Shown: positions 21,697-30,790, counted from the stretch's first letter. The stretch is 64,000 nt of DNA from Pseudocolwellia sp049933045 (GCF_049933045.1 NZ_CP187926.1:248001-312000); one strand, 5' to 3'. Numbers and translations are program-made. Notes: generated by a model not told the origin, from the sequence alone.

Positions 21697-22629
21697 ATGG
21701 CTATTAATTGGTTTCCTGGGCATATGCATAAAGCTCAAAGAGAAATAAAAGACATCCTTCCTCAGATTGATGTAGTGATTGAGGTATGTGATGCACGTTT
21801 ACCTTTCAGTAGTGAAAATCCTATGATCACTGAAATAAGAGGTGATAAGCCATTAATCAAAATATTAAATAAATCAGATCTTGCTGATCCTGTTAAAACT
21901 CAAATGTGGTTAGATTATTTAGAAGACCAACAGAATGTAAAAGCTATTGCGTTAACTACGGATAACCCAAGTATTGCTAAAACATTACCTGCTTTGATCC
22001 GTAAATTAGCGCCAAATAAAGATGAAACGGGTAAGCAAATTAACGCTGTTATTATGGGTATCCCTAATGTAGGTAAATCTACATTATTAAATACCTTAGT
22101 GGGTAAAGCTAAGGCTAAAGTAGGGAATGAACCTGCTGTAACAAAAGGTCAGCAAAGAATTAAACTTGAAGAAGGTTTATATCTTTATGATACGCCAGGT
22201 ATGTTGTGGCCTAAAATTGTAAACGAAAATAGCGGTTACCGTTTAGCGATTACTAGTGCAGTAAAAGATACGGCATTTGATCATGATGATATTGCTTGTT
22301 TTGCCGCAGACTATTTACTTCTCGAATACCCTGAACGATTAAAAGACCGTTATAAGCTTGATACTTTACCAACAACCGAGATTGAAGTCTTAGAAGATAT
22401 TGGCCGTGTTAGAGGTTGTGTTAAAAGCGGTGGACGTGTAGATCTTCATAAAGCATCTGCAATTTTAATTAATGAAATACGTGATAAAACACTCGGTGCC
22501 ATAACTTTTGAAACACCTGAAATGGTTGAAAAAGAAATTATCCATTTTGATAAAGTAGAGTCAGATAAAGTGGCTGCGCGTGAAGCTAAGAAATTAGCAC
22601 GTGGTCGTGGACGTAAAAATAAAAGATAG
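21697..22629 (+). CDS. rbgA: Ribosome biogenesis GTPase (RbgA/YlqF family)
   Basis: This 310-aa circularly permuted GTPase has the G4 motif NKSD at 58-61 ahead of G1 GIPNVGKS at 121-128 and G3 DTPG at 165-168. The N-terminal INWFPGHMHKA is diagnostic for the YlqF/RbgA family, which assists late maturation of the large ribosomal subunit. The basic C-terminal tail (KKLARGRGRKNKR) fits rRNA contact. The HIT-protein gene follows 10 bp later in an apparent operon. Confidence 0.94.
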   Translation: MAINWFPGHMHKAQREIKDILPQIDVVIEVCDARLPFSSENPMITEIRGDKPLIKILNKSDLADPVKTQMWLDYLEDQQNVKAIALTTDNPSIAKTLPALIRKLAPNKDETGKQINAVIMGIPNVGKSTLLNTLVGKAKAKVGNEPAVTKGQQRIKLEEGLYLYDTPGMLWPKIVNENSGYRLAITSAVKDTAFDHDDIACFAADYLLLEYPERLKDRYKLDTLPTTEIEVLEDIGRVRGCVKSGGRVDLHKASAILINEIRDKTLGAITFETPEMVEKEIIHFDKVESDKVAAREAKKLARGRGRKNKR

Positions 22630-22639
22630 GACTATTCTT

Positions 22640-23062
22640 ATGAGTAATGAATTTCAACTGCATGATATGTTGGTAAAGGATTGTATTGAAGTCTTTGAAC
22701 TTCCATTATGTAAAGTTCTTTTAATGAACGACAGTCAATATCCGTGGTTTATTTTAGTACCTAAAGTGAACGATGTTTTAGATTTGTATCAGCTTGATTG
22801 GGAACAACAGGTACAGTTTTTAAATGAATCGAGTTTACTCAGTGAAATACTCATAGAGTTATTTAAAGGCACTAAGCTCAACGTAGCGGCATTAGGAAAC
22901 ATGTGTCCACAGTTACATGTTCATCATATTGTTAGATTCAAAAACGATATTGCATGGCCAAAGCCTGTATGGGGAGAATTTCCTGCAATCCCTTACGATC
23001 ATAAGCATTTAGATAAAATAATATCTGATGTAAAAGCAGCGCTTGATAAAGTAACAAGTTAG
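22640..23062 (+). CDS. HIT-domain protein
   Basis: This 140-aa histidine-triad-type protein carries the active-site stretch QLHVHHIVRFKNDIAWPKPVWG near the C-terminus, characteristic of a bacterial HIT subgroup. HIT proteins hydrolyse or transfer nucleotidyl groups; the substrate is unknown here. The start at ATG 22640 is preferred over an upstream in-frame alternative (22601), which would overlap rbgA and lacks a ribosome site; gatagga precedes the ATG. Confidence 0.88.
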   Translation: MSNEFQLHDMLVKDCIEVFELPLCKVLLMNDSQYPWFILVPKVNDVLDLYQLDWEQQVQFLNESSLLSEILIELFKGTKLNVAALGNMCPQLHVHHIVRFKNDIAWPKPVWGEFPAIPYDHKHLDKIISDVKAALDKVTS

Positions 23063-23224
23063 TCTACTTGTAGGTATTTGATACCATGGCTCTTTATACT
23101 CTCGTGAATGCTAGGTTATGATTAGTTAGTATGTTTATGAAGTTTGTTAGTAAGGCTGTAAAACTAGGAATCTCGGGTTCACAAGATTGAGGTTTAAATT
23201 TTTATTTCGATGGAAAGTTAATTT

Positions 23225-23261
23225 AAGAAACTGAATAGAACACCTAATTCAGTTTCTTTAT
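23225..23261. terminator. Terminator between converging genes
   Basis: Perfect 12-bp arms aagaaactgaat (23225-23236) and attcagtttctt (23247-23258) sit between the HIT gene and the converging response-regulator gene. The remainder of 23063-23280 shows nothing else. Confidence 0.75.
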
Positions 23262-23280
23262 TTAGCGACATTCTACTAAG

Positions 23281-24078
23281 TTAATGCTCAAGCAATTTGA
23301 ATAGAATTTGTTTAACAACTTGAGGCTCGAAAGGCTTATCACAAAGGGCATTTACGCCATCTTGTTCTATATTAGCGAGATGAGTATCGTTACTTTCACT
23401 GGTCACCATAAGAATAGGTAAGTGTGATTGTTGGCTTTGCTCTCTAACGTAGCGTGTCAGTTCTCTACCATCTACTTCAGGCATATTATAGTCAGTTACT
23501 ATAAGGTCAAACATATTGTCTTGCAGTAAATTGATAGCTTGTTGCCCATCTATAGCTTCAGTTACTTTCATTAAACCTAAATTATTTAACACTCGTTTAA
23601 TATGATTACGTGCTAAACGGCTATCATCTACGAGCAATACTCTTATTTCATGAACATCAAAATGTTCTAGCTCTAATTCGTCAACCGATAACAAATCAAT
23701 AGTTGTGTTAATTGCTGCAGCTAGATGATCGTGTGTGAAAGGTTTAGGAAGTAGGGCAATAACACCTGATTGTTTAAACTCTTCTAGGTTTTCTCTTTTA
23801 TGTTCACTGCTTACAAGCATGAAAGCGGTATCTGAAATTTTATCGTTTGAACGAATTTTCTTGAGTAAATCTAAAGCTGTACCATCTTCAAAATACATAG
23901 CACTGGTAATTAAGTCATAAGGATTACGTTCTACAATTTGTAATGCTTCATTTACACTTTTTGCTTCAGATAATTGTGTAACACCCTGTTTTTTCAATTC
24001 TTGGGTGATTATTTTTCTTTGGGTATCCGAAGGCTCTACAACTAAGATAGAGATATCACTAGGATTTATTGTTATCAT
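23281..24078 (-). CDS. Tandem-receiver response regulator (REC-REC), first REC degenerate
   Basis: The 265-aa product is two CheY-like receiver domains with no output domain. The second (about 145-265) has the acidic pair D151/D152, phosphoacceptor Asp196 (DLIVTDYNMPEVDG) and Lys in CDKPF. The first (about 10-130) keeps the fold and the Lys of PKPF. However, Ala60 stands where the phosphoacceptor Asp belongs (DLITSAMYFEDG), and the acidic pocket is reduced to Glu15. It is therefore a pseudo-receiver joined to a working receiver. It lies 33 bp after yciH on the same strand. Confidence 0.85.
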   Translation of the reverse strand: MITINPSDISILVVEPSDTQRKIITQELKKQGVTQLSEAKSVNEALQIVERNPYDLITSAMYFEDGTALDLLKKIRSNDKISDTAFMLVSSEHKRENLEEFKQSGVIALLPKPFTHDHLAAAINTTIDLLSVDELELEHFDVHEIRVLLVDDSRLARNHIKRVLNNLGLMKVTEAIDGQQAINLLQDNMFDLIVTDYNMPEVDGRELTRYVREQSQQSHLPILMVTSESNDTHLANIEQDGVNALCDKPFEPQVVKQILFKLLEH

Positions 24079-24111
24079 TTTTTTCCTTTGAATATAGTCA
24101 GTCTATTGGTT

Positions 24112-24438
24112 TTATCCCCCAACAAACTTCACTTTAAAGCCATTCTTCTCAAGTACTTGTTTTATAGTATCTCTTTTGTCGCCTTGTACTTCAATGACTT
24201 CACCTACAACACTTCCACCACTACCACAGGTTTTCTTTAGTTTTTTAGCTAATTCCTTTAAGCCTGCACTATCTAAGCCTAGACCAGAAATAGTAATAAC
24301 GCCTTTTCCTTTACGACCTTTTGTTTCGCGTCTTACTCTTGCGAAACCATCAGAAGGAGTAATTGCTTCGCTTTTATCTTGTTCTTTTATTCTTCCTGTA
24401 CCCGTTGAATAAACAAGTGTTGAGTTATTGTCGTTCAT
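24112..24438 (-). CDS. yciH: YciH, SUI1/eIF1-like translation factor
   Basis: This 108-aa protein is a bacterial eIF1 homologue. The core RRETKGRKGKGVITISGL, LKKTCGSGGSV and IEVQGDKRD are typical of the SUI1 domain. In E. coli YciH can discriminate against non-canonical initiation in vitro. It heads a two-gene unit with the double-receiver protein; the etfBA terminator lies just upstream. Confidence 0.92.
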   Translation of the reverse strand: MNDNNSTLVYSTGTGRIKEQDKSEAITPSDGFARVRRETKGRKGKGVITISGLGLDSAGLKELAKKLKKTCGSGGSVVGEVIEVQGDKRDTIKQVLEKNGFKVKFVGG

Positions 24439-24466
24439 AAATACCTAATTATCGAATTTTAGTTAT

Positions 24467-24492
24467 AAAAAAAGCCACTCAAAAGTGGCTTT
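24467..24492 (-). terminator. Terminator of etfBA
   Basis: On the minus strand aaagccact / agtggcttt forms a 9-bp stem with a 4-nt loop, followed by a T-run. It lies 24 bp after the etfA stop. Confidence 0.92.
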
Positions 24493-24516
24493 ATTATACT
24501 GTGAGTAAAGAAAGTT

Positions 24517-25443
24517 TTATAGTTTACTTTCTAATTCAGGTAAAGCATCAAATAAGTCAGCAACTAAACCATAATCAGCGACTTGGAATATAGGAGCATC
24601 AGGATCTTTATTGATCGCTACAATCACTTTTGAATCTTTCATACCTGCTAAATGTTGAATAGCACCAGAAATACCTACGGCGATATACAAATCAGGAGCA
24701 ACAATTTTACCTGTTTGACCTACTTGCATGTCGTTAGGTACAAAGCCAGCATCTACTGCAGCACGAGAAGCACCAATAGCAGCACCAAGTTTATCGGCAA
24801 TACCATCTAATAACGCAAAGTTCTCACCATTTTGCATACCTCTACCACCGGATATTACAACACCAGCAGCACCTAAGTCAGGACGTTCTGATTCAGAAAC
24901 TTCATCATTAACATGGGCAGAAGTACCAGCATCTTGTACTGAATCTAAAGCTACAACTTCAGCACTACCGTCAGTTGCAATAGCATCAAAACCTGTTGAT
25001 CTAACCGTGATAACTTTTTTACTATCTAAGCTTTGTACTGTCGCAATTGCATTACCTGCATAGATAGGGCGAACAAAAGTGTCGGCACTTTCAACACCAA
25101 TAATGTCAGATATTTGAGCAACATCTAATAATGCAGCAACGCGAGGCATAAAGTTTTTACCTGTTGTTAGTGCCGTTGCTAAAATATGGTCATAATCAGC
25201 CGCAAGCTCTGTTACTAATAAACTAATATTTTCAGCCAATTGATGCTCATAAGCCGCATTGTCTGCCACTAAAACTTTACTTACACCATTAACTTTAGCT
25301 GCTTCATTTACAACATCACTACAGTTCGAACCTGCTACAAGGATATGTATATCACCACCAATTGCTTGAGCCGCTGCAACTGTTTTTAACGTATCAGCTT
25401 TTAAGCTTTTGTTATCATGTTCAGCAAATACTAAAATACTCAT
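24517..25443 (-). CDS. etfA: Electron transfer flavoprotein alpha subunit
   Basis: This 308-aa protein has the C-terminal FAD domain with GGRGMQNGENF, GQTGKIVAPDLYIA and SGAIQHLAGMK. With EtfB it carries electrons from acyl-CoA and other dehydrogenases to ETF-ubiquinone oxidoreductase, which is encoded divergently nearby. Its start overlaps the etfB stop by 4 bp (ATGA), indicating translational coupling. Confidence 0.96.
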   Translation of the reverse strand: MSILVFAEHDNKSLKADTLKTVAAAQAIGGDIHILVAGSNCSDVVNEAAKVNGVSKVLVADNAAYEHQLAENISLLVTELAADYDHILATALTTGKNFMPRVAALLDVAQISDIIGVESADTFVRPIYAGNAIATVQSLDSKKVITVRSTGFDAIATDGSAEVVALDSVQDAGTSAHVNDEVSESERPDLGAAGVVISGGRGMQNGENFALLDGIADKLGAAIGASRAAVDAGFVPNDMQVGQTGKIVAPDLYIAVGISGAIQHLAGMKDSKVIVAINKDPDAPIFQVADYGLVADLFDALPELESKL

Positions 25444-26192
25444 GAGATCACCTTCGCTTCATTTTTCAATTTTTCAACTAATTCATCAACATTACTAACA
25501 ATAATACCTGCTTGGCGTTGTGCTGGAGCCGTTACTTTAATAACGTTACTACGTGGTGACAAATCTATACCAAAGTCTGCAGCTGGTTTAACATCTAAAG
25601 GCTTACGTTTAGCTTTCATAATGTCTGGCAATTTAGCATAACGTGGCTCGTTCAAACGTAAGTCAGTAGTTACTATTGCTGGCAAGGTAAGTGATACTGT
25701 TTGTAAACCGCTATCAACTTCACGAGTTACATTGACTTTATCGCCATCAACACTTACTTTTGAAGCAAAAGTACCTTGAGGCATACCTGTTAATGCAGCA
25801 AGCATTTGACCTGTTTGATTATTATCGCTATCGATAGATTGTTTACCTAAAATCACTAGTTGTGGTTGTTCTTCTTCAACAACTTTTTGAAGTAATTTAG
25901 CAATGTTAATTGATTCAAGCTTTTCTTCAGTATCAATTTGAATAGCACGGTCAGCACCCAAAGCTAGGGCTGTTCTTAGTTGTTCTTGGCAAGATTTATT
26001 ACCAATAGATACAACTACTATTTCAGTTGCTACGCCTGATTCTTTAAGACGTACAGCTTCTTCTACTGCTATTTCACAAAATGGATTGATCGACATTTTT
26101 ACGTTAGCAAGATCTACATCGGTATTGTCTGCTTTAACACGAACTTTTACGTTGTAATCAATTACACGCTTTATAGGTACTAATATTTTCAT
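25440..26192 (-). CDS. etfB: Electron transfer flavoprotein beta subunit
   Basis: This 250-aa protein starts KILVPIKRVIDYNVKVRV and includes AVEEAVRLKE, the ALALGADRAI block and the recognition-loop LRLNEPRYAKLPDIMKAKRK, all typical of EtfB. It is the first gene of etfBA and is divergent from the ETF-QO gene across a 285-bp control region bearing PsrA-type operators. Confidence 0.96.
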   Translation of the reverse strand: MKILVPIKRVIDYNVKVRVKADNTDVDLANVKMSINPFCEIAVEEAVRLKESGVATEIVVVSIGNKSCQEQLRTALALGADRAIQIDTEEKLESINIAKLLQKVVEEEQPQLVILGKQSIDSDNNQTGQMLAALTGMPQGTFASKVSVDGDKVNVTREVDSGLQTVSLTLPAIVTTDLRLNEPRYAKLPDIMKAKRKPLDVKPAADFGIDLSPRSNVIKVTAPAQRQAGIIVSNVDELVEKLKNEAKVIS

Positions 26193-26408
26193 CGTAGCCT
26201 CTGATGGTACAAGTTAATTTATGATAAACCTTCACTTTAATCTTAGCTGTTAATGCAAAGAGTGTTGTAAAAGTAACTGTAGAGTAAATTTAGCTTAGTT
26301 ATATTGTTTAAATCTCACCATTAAAAATAAACATTAATAACTTTCTGAGTAAAATATTTATTTCAAGCTAGTATTTACATACCAATTATCTTTATTTGTT
26401 GATATTAT

Positions 26409-26441
26409 CAAACAGGTGTTTGAAAATCAAACGAGTGTTTG
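26409..26441. promoter_or_regulatory. Two PsrA-type operators between etfBA and ETF-QO gene
   Basis: caaacaggtgtttg (26409-26422) and caaacgagtgtttg (26428-26441) are both CAAAC-N4-GTTTG palindromes with centres 19 bp apart. The known PsrA motif of gammaproteobacteria is (C/G)AAAC-N2-4-GTTT(G/C), and its regulon includes fatty-acid oxidation and ETF genes. The sites lie 37 bp before the ETF-QO ATG. The regulator gene is not in the window. Confidence 0.75.
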
Positions 26442-26477
26442 AATTTATTTGTAAGTAGATTGTCAGTGGGAGATATT

Positions 26478-28127
26478 ATGGAACGTGAATCGATGGAGTT
26501 TGATGTTGTAATCGTTGGTGCAGGGCCTTCAGGCTTAGCTACTGCATGTCAATTAATGCAACTCGCACAAAAAAATGAAAAAGAATTAATGGTGTGTGTT
26601 GTAGAAAAAGGCTCAGAGGTTGGTGCGCATATTTTATCTGGTGCTGTATTTGAACCCACAGCCATGAATGAATTATTTCCTGATTGGAAAGAAAAAGGTG
26701 CACCATTAAATACTGCCGTAACAGGCGATGATATTTTCTATTTTAATAGTGAAGAAAAAGCCACTAAGTTACCTCACTTTTCAGTACCTAAGACCATGCA
26801 TAACGAAGGTAACTATATTGTTAGTATGGGCAATGTGTGCCGTTGGTTAGCTGAACAAGCAGAGCAGCTTGGCGTTGAGATTTTTCCTGGTTTTCCCGCA
26901 CAAGAAGTTATCTACAATGAAGATAATAGCGTAGGCGGTATTATAACAGGTGACATGGGATTAGACGCGGAAGGTAAACCTAAAGACTCGTTTGAGCCAG
27001 GTATGGAATTACGTGCTAAATATACTGTTTTTGCAGAAGGTTGCCGAGGTCATTTAGGTAAAGAACTTATTGCTAAGTTCGGCTTAGATTCAGCTTCATC
27101 ACCGCAACATTATGGTATTGGCTTTAAAGAAATTTGGGACATAGATCCTGAGAAACACCAAGAAGGCTTAGTTGTACATAGTGCGGGTTGGCCTTTAGAG
27201 TCGGACACTAATGGCGGCGGTTACTTATATCATGCTGAGAATAACCAAGTATTCGTTGGACTTATTATCGACTTAAATTACAGCAACCCACATTTAAGCC
27301 CATTTGATGAATTTCAACGTTATAAACATCATCCAACCATTAGCCAATATTTAGCAGGAGGCAAACGTGTTTCTTATGGCGCTCGTGCTATGGCAAAAGG
27401 AGGATTTAATTCATTACCTAAAATGACCATGCCTGGTGGGATATTGGTTGGCTGTGATGCAGGCACAATTAACTACGCTAAAATTAAAGGTAATCATACG
27501 GCGATGAAATCAGGCATGCTTGCAGCCGAAGCTATTTTTGAAGCGGTAGTTGCTGGTAATGAAGGCGGGAAAGATCTAACGTCTTTTACTGAAAAATATA
27601 AAAACTCATGGTTATACGACGAACTTTACAGTACGCGTAATTTTGGTCCAGCCATGCATAAGTTTGGTACTTTTATTGGTGGAGCTTATAACACGCTCGA
27701 TCAGAATGTTTTTGGTGGTAAATTACCATTTAACTTTAAAGATGACTCTTTAGATCATGCTCAGCTTAAGCTTGCGGCTAATGCACCTAAAATAAATTAC
27801 GCTAAGCCAGACAACGTGTTAAGTTTTGATAAGTTATCTTCTGTATTTATATCAAATACTAATCACGCAGAAGAGCAGCCTTGTCACTTAAAACTAGCAG
27901 ATGCGAGTATTCCTATTAGTGTTAACTTACCTAAGTATGCTGAACCCGCTCAACTTTATTGTCCTGCAGGTGTATACGAAGTTGAAGCAACACCAGAAGG
28001 TGATAAGTTTGTTATTAATTCGCAAAACTGTATTCACTGTAAAACCTGTGATATTAAAGACCCGAGTCAAAACATTACATGGGTAACACCTGAAGGTACA
28101 GGTGGACCAAATTATCCAAATATGTAA
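26478..28127 (+). CDS. Electron transfer flavoprotein-ubiquinone oxidoreductase
   Basis: The 549-aa product has an N-terminal FAD motif (VVIVGAGPSGLATA), membrane-associated quinone-binding middle parts, and a C-terminal ferredoxin-like domain whose cysteines (CPAGVYE ... CIHCKTCDIKDP) hold a 4Fe-4S cluster. It passes electrons from reduced ETF to ubiquinone. ATG 26478 is chosen because GGGAG lies 7 nt upstream; an in-frame TTG at 26439 overlaps the second operator and lacks a ribosome site. Divergence from etfBA fits joint control. Confidence 0.96.
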   Translation: MERESMEFDVVIVGAGPSGLATACQLMQLAQKNEKELMVCVVEKGSEVGAHILSGAVFEPTAMNELFPDWKEKGAPLNTAVTGDDIFYFNSEEKATKLPHFSVPKTMHNEGNYIVSMGNVCRWLAEQAEQLGVEIFPGFPAQEVIYNEDNSVGGIITGDMGLDAEGKPKDSFEPGMELRAKYTVFAEGCRGHLGKELIAKFGLDSASSPQHYGIGFKEIWDIDPEKHQEGLVVHSAGWPLESDTNGGGYLYHAENNQVFVGLIIDLNYSNPHLSPFDEFQRYKHHPTISQYLAGGKRVSYGARAMAKGGFNSLPKMTMPGGILVGCDAGTINYAKIKGNHTAMKSGMLAAEAIFEAVVAGNEGGKDLTSFTEKYKNSWLYDELYSTRNFGPAMHKFGTFIGGAYNTLDQNVFGGKLPFNFKDDSLDHAQLKLAANAPKINYAKPDNVLSFDKLSSVFISNTNHAEEQPCHLKLADASIPISVNLPKYAEPAQLYCPAGVYEVEATPEGDKFVINSQNCIHCKTCDIKDPSQNITWVTPEGTGGPNYPNM

Positions 28128-28189
28128 TTTCATCAATGTGTAATATCATTGTGGTGTAGCTATTTTAAACTGCTAGCTTTATGAATAAC

Positions 28190-28222
28190 AGCCTGCTTAA
28201 TTAACGTTAAGCGGGCTTTTTT
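28190..28222 (+). terminator. Terminator of the ETF-QO gene
   Basis: agcctgcttaa / ttaagcgggct (one G-T pair) with a 6-nt loop is followed by six T. Confidence 0.9.
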
Positions 28223-28376
28223 ATCTGTATAACTTGAAGGTTCTCTATATTTATTAGGTTGATTAACACTAAATTAATTGTTTGTTTTTCACTAGGTCGT
28301 TATATAATCCTTTTAAAGATTTATAAAAATGATTACCTTGGATTAATAGGTATGAATAGAAATAAGAGAGTAGATA

Positions 28377-28721
28377 ATGTCTTCAGATAGATATGGCACT
28401 AGTGCCAATTATAAAAGCCAAGAAAAAGGCTACAGAGATAGAGCATTAAAATTATACCCTTGGGTTTGTGGACGATGTGCTCGAGAATTTGAATATTCTA
28501 ATATTAGAGAGTTAACGGTTCATCATATCGACCATGATCACACTAACAACCCTAATGACGGTTCTAATTGGGAGCTATTGTGCATCTACTGCCACGACAA
28601 CGAACATGCGAAATACACAGATCATGCTAACTACAGCACTGAAGTAAAGGCGGGCGATACTAATCAAGAGCAAGCAACCTACAATCCGTTTGCTGATTTA
28701 AAGTCGCTTCTGAAAAAGTAA
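28377..28721 (+). CDS. yajD: YajD-family HNH nuclease domain protein
   Basis: The 114-aa product has a zinc-binding HNH/McrA-like domain: CGRCAREF, then HHIDHDHTNNPNDGSNW and LLCIYCHDNEH. The N-terminus GTSANYKSQEKGYRDRALKLYPWVCGRC is the conserved YajD signature. The biological role of YajD is not established. It is transcribed alone. The stop codon lies in the first unit of a short tandem repeat. Confidence 0.88.
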   Translation: MSSDRYGTSANYKSQEKGYRDRALKLYPWVCGRCAREFEYSNIRELTVHHIDHDHTNNPNDGSNWELLCIYCHDNEHAKYTDHANYSTEVKAGDTNQEQATYNPFADLKSLLKK

Positions 28722-28749
28722 TAGAGTAATAGAGTAATAAAGTAATATT
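28718..28749 (+). repeat. Four 8-bp tandem repeats at the yajD stop codon
   Basis: Units agtaatag, agtaatag, agtaataa and agtaatat follow without gaps. The first contains the TAA stop of yajD. Slippage here would not change the protein. No gene is seen in 28750-28918. Confidence 0.85.
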
Positions 28750-28918
28750 CTAATAGTAGTGTAATGATACTTTAGGTAGTCGCGTTAGTTGGAAAATGAA
28801 CTTTTTGAATGGAAAATTTTTAATGTGATTTTTGAATAAATAGACTTATTTAGGAGTGATCAGATAAGTCTTTATTTTATAAAAAGTAACTTTGAAACGA
28901 GCTTAACTTATTTAGCAC

Positions 28919-29116
28919 TCATTCAGCCGTAAGATGTTTTTCATAGCCGTCAGCACCAAAAAAACGGATAGACTTTTTCTGCTTAAGCTTTTTAGCGATA
29001 AGCTGATTATTACAGTATATTTTCACTACCTGCTTATCGCCATTGTTATCAACTTCATATTGGTGAGCCGAATTTAATCTCAAATTATCAAATTCAGTTT
29101 TCATTATTAGCTTCAA
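28919..29116 (-). CDS. Small hypothetical protein, last gene of MetF-like/DsbA-like operon
   Basis: The product is about 65 aa and rich in Lys and Asn (VVKIYCNNQLIAKKLKQKK). No family is recognised. A TTG start at 29116 is preferred because GAGGAG sits 6 nt upstream; the alternative ATG at 29104 is 18 nt from it. It begins 11 bp after the DsbA-like gene stop on the same strand, suggesting co-transcription. It could be a short protein of unknown role. Confidence 0.6.
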   Translation of the reverse strand: MKLIMKTEFDNLRLNSAHQYEVDNNGDKQVVKIYCNNQLIAKKLKQKKSIRFFGADGYEKHLTAE

Positions 29117-29127
29117 AGTTAACTCCT

Positions 29128-29766
29128 CTAGCTCAGCCCATCAACTTGTTTAATTTGAGCTAACATATTGTCAGCGTTGTTATAGTCGAGACCTATCGAG
29201 TAAAGCTTATTTCCTGACTGATAAACTAAGCTAGGAAAACCATTAACACCTAAGCTGCGAGTATAATCTAACTCTTGTTCAAACAACGCTTGAATCTCTT
29301 TAGAACCTAAATCGTTGATGAATTGTTCGCAATTGAAGTTAGATGTTTTAGATAATTCAGAGGCTAGCTCGATAAGTAAGCTTTCGTCAGACGGGTTTTT
29401 AGCTTGACTGTAATAAGCGCTTTGTATGAGGTGAGTCATTTGCTCATCATATTCAACTCCTTGCTGACGAGCTGCAATAATGGCGCGATTAGACGGGTAG
29501 GTTGAACGTCTTGGTTGGCACTTAGTCCAAAAATCAAAATTAAATACAGTACCTGGAATATTTTGCTCTATTCTTCGCCAAGTATCTTTCAACATGTTTT
29601 GTAGGTCTTGTGGCATAGGCTCATTTGAATCTGGCGCTAAACCACCTACAAAGCGTTTAATACTAACGGAACTATCAATACTATTGAATAGTTTGCTTCT
29701 AACGGGTTCAAATCCCCAACACCAACTACACATAGGGTCGTGAACATAAATAAGGGTTTTATTCAT
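29128..29766 (-). CDS. DsbA-family thiol oxidoreductase-like protein, cytoplasmic
   Basis: This 212-aa thioredoxin-fold protein has the active-site motif Cys13-Ser-Trp-Cys16 (DPMCSWCWGF) right at the N-terminus, a helical insertion, and a cis-Pro region near GVNGFPSLVY. There is no signal peptide, so it acts in the cytoplasm, resembling FrnE-type DsbA relatives. It lies 26 bp after the MetF paralogue on the same strand, in the unit preceded by MetJ boxes. A link to sulfur or methionine metabolism is inferred from that context only. Confidence 0.85.
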   Translation of the reverse strand: MNKTLIYVHDPMCSWCWGFEPVRSKLFNSIDSSVSIKRFVGGLAPDSNEPMPQDLQNMLKDTWRRIEQNIPGTVFNFDFWTKCQPRRSTYPSNRAIIAARQQGVEYDEQMTHLIQSAYYSQAKNPSDESLLIELASELSKTSNFNCEQFINDLGSKEIQALFEQELDYTRSLGVNGFPSLVYQSGNKLYSIGLDYNNADNMLAQIKQVDGLS

Positions 29767-29792
29767 AGTAGATCCTATGTCTGTAAATACGA

Positions 29793-30773
29793 TTAATGTT
29801 TACTGATTAATAAGTCTAATTCTTTTTTAGCTAAATAGTTTTCCATCTTTGAACGTAATAGCTTATACAAAAGAATAGAGCCATCTATCTCTTCTTTACG
29901 GTTTGTTAAGCTTTCTATGTTCAAACCTAATGGTAAATCGTAAGGTAAAACTGCATCTAAAATCTGTTGTAAGCTGTTCACACAAATGCGGATAGATTCA
30001 TATAACGAGTTATTTGCATTAAGTATACGCAAGCTTGTCGCTTCAGGAACACTAACACCTAACCAGTCTATAAATTCTAAGGTTTTCTTACTGCCACAAG
30101 GAGAAAATGTAAGAATTAAGCGTTGTGGTTTTAAACCTTGTTGCTTACATTCAATAGCATAACGAGTCAGCATATCAATGGTTGCTTGTGGGTTATAGAT
30201 AGCTTGAGAGATAAAGAAATTACAGCCTTGTTTATGCTTTTCAATCAGCCTTTCGTGTTCATTACCTTTGCTTGCATGACGTTCAGCAATTGTTACACCA
30301 CCAATAAAAAAGTCATGCTTATTATCAACTAAGGTTTTATATGCGTTTTCTAAAGAAAGAGATATGTTATTTTTTTTAGAAGGGCTACCTACTAATACAA
30401 CATCTTTAACGCCATAAGTTTCCCAAGCTTCATTTGCCCAATCGTCAAACGCTTCAGCATCTGATTGAATAACACTTTTATAAGTGATAACTGGACGCTT
30501 AGATTTTTTATTTAAAAGTGACGAATATAAGCGAGTATCGTGAGTCGATTTAAACGGAAATGGTCTAGGTTTACTGGTGCGAGAATTTTCATCCTGAATG
30601 TCGTAAACAATTAAACCATCAAAGTCTATATCGCTTACACGCTCTAATAACTTACTTGCAATGCTATCTACTTGATCAAGCGGGGTATCACTTTTAGGTG
30701 GTGTGGTACCAATAAAATAAACACCACGGTGTATATCGTTATATCGAGCTTTTAATTCAGATTCATTTTTCAC
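29793..30773 (-). CDS. Methylenetetrahydrofolate reductase-like (MetF paralogue)
   Basis: The 326-aa product resembles the TIM-barrel MTHFR family: FDGLIVYDIQDE early, FFIGGVTIAERH in the middle, then FFISQAIYNPQATIDMLTRY and LILTFSPCGSKKTLEFIDWLGVSVPE. It diverges from canonical MetF in the N-terminal catalytic region, so it may reduce a different folate or act as a partner enzyme. The operator upstream has MetJ boxes, supporting a role in methionine or one-carbon metabolism. First gene of a three-gene unit. Confidence 0.75.
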   Translation of the reverse strand: MKNESELKARYNDIHRGVYFIGTTPPKSDTPLDQVDSIASKLLERVSDIDFDGLIVYDIQDENSRTSKPRPFPFKSTHDTRLYSSLLNKKSKRPVITYKSVIQSDAEAFDDWANEAWETYGVKDVVLVGSPSKKNNISLSLENAYKTLVDNKHDFFIGGVTIAERHASKGNEHERLIEKHKQGCNFFISQAIYNPQATIDMLTRYAIECKQQGLKPQRLILTFSPCGSKKTLEFIDWLGVSVPEATSLRILNANNSLYESIRICVNSLQQILDAVLPYDLPLGLNIESLTNRKEEIDGSILLYKLLRSKMENYLAKKELDLLISKH

Positions 30774-30790
30774 AAGTTAAATTCTTTAAT

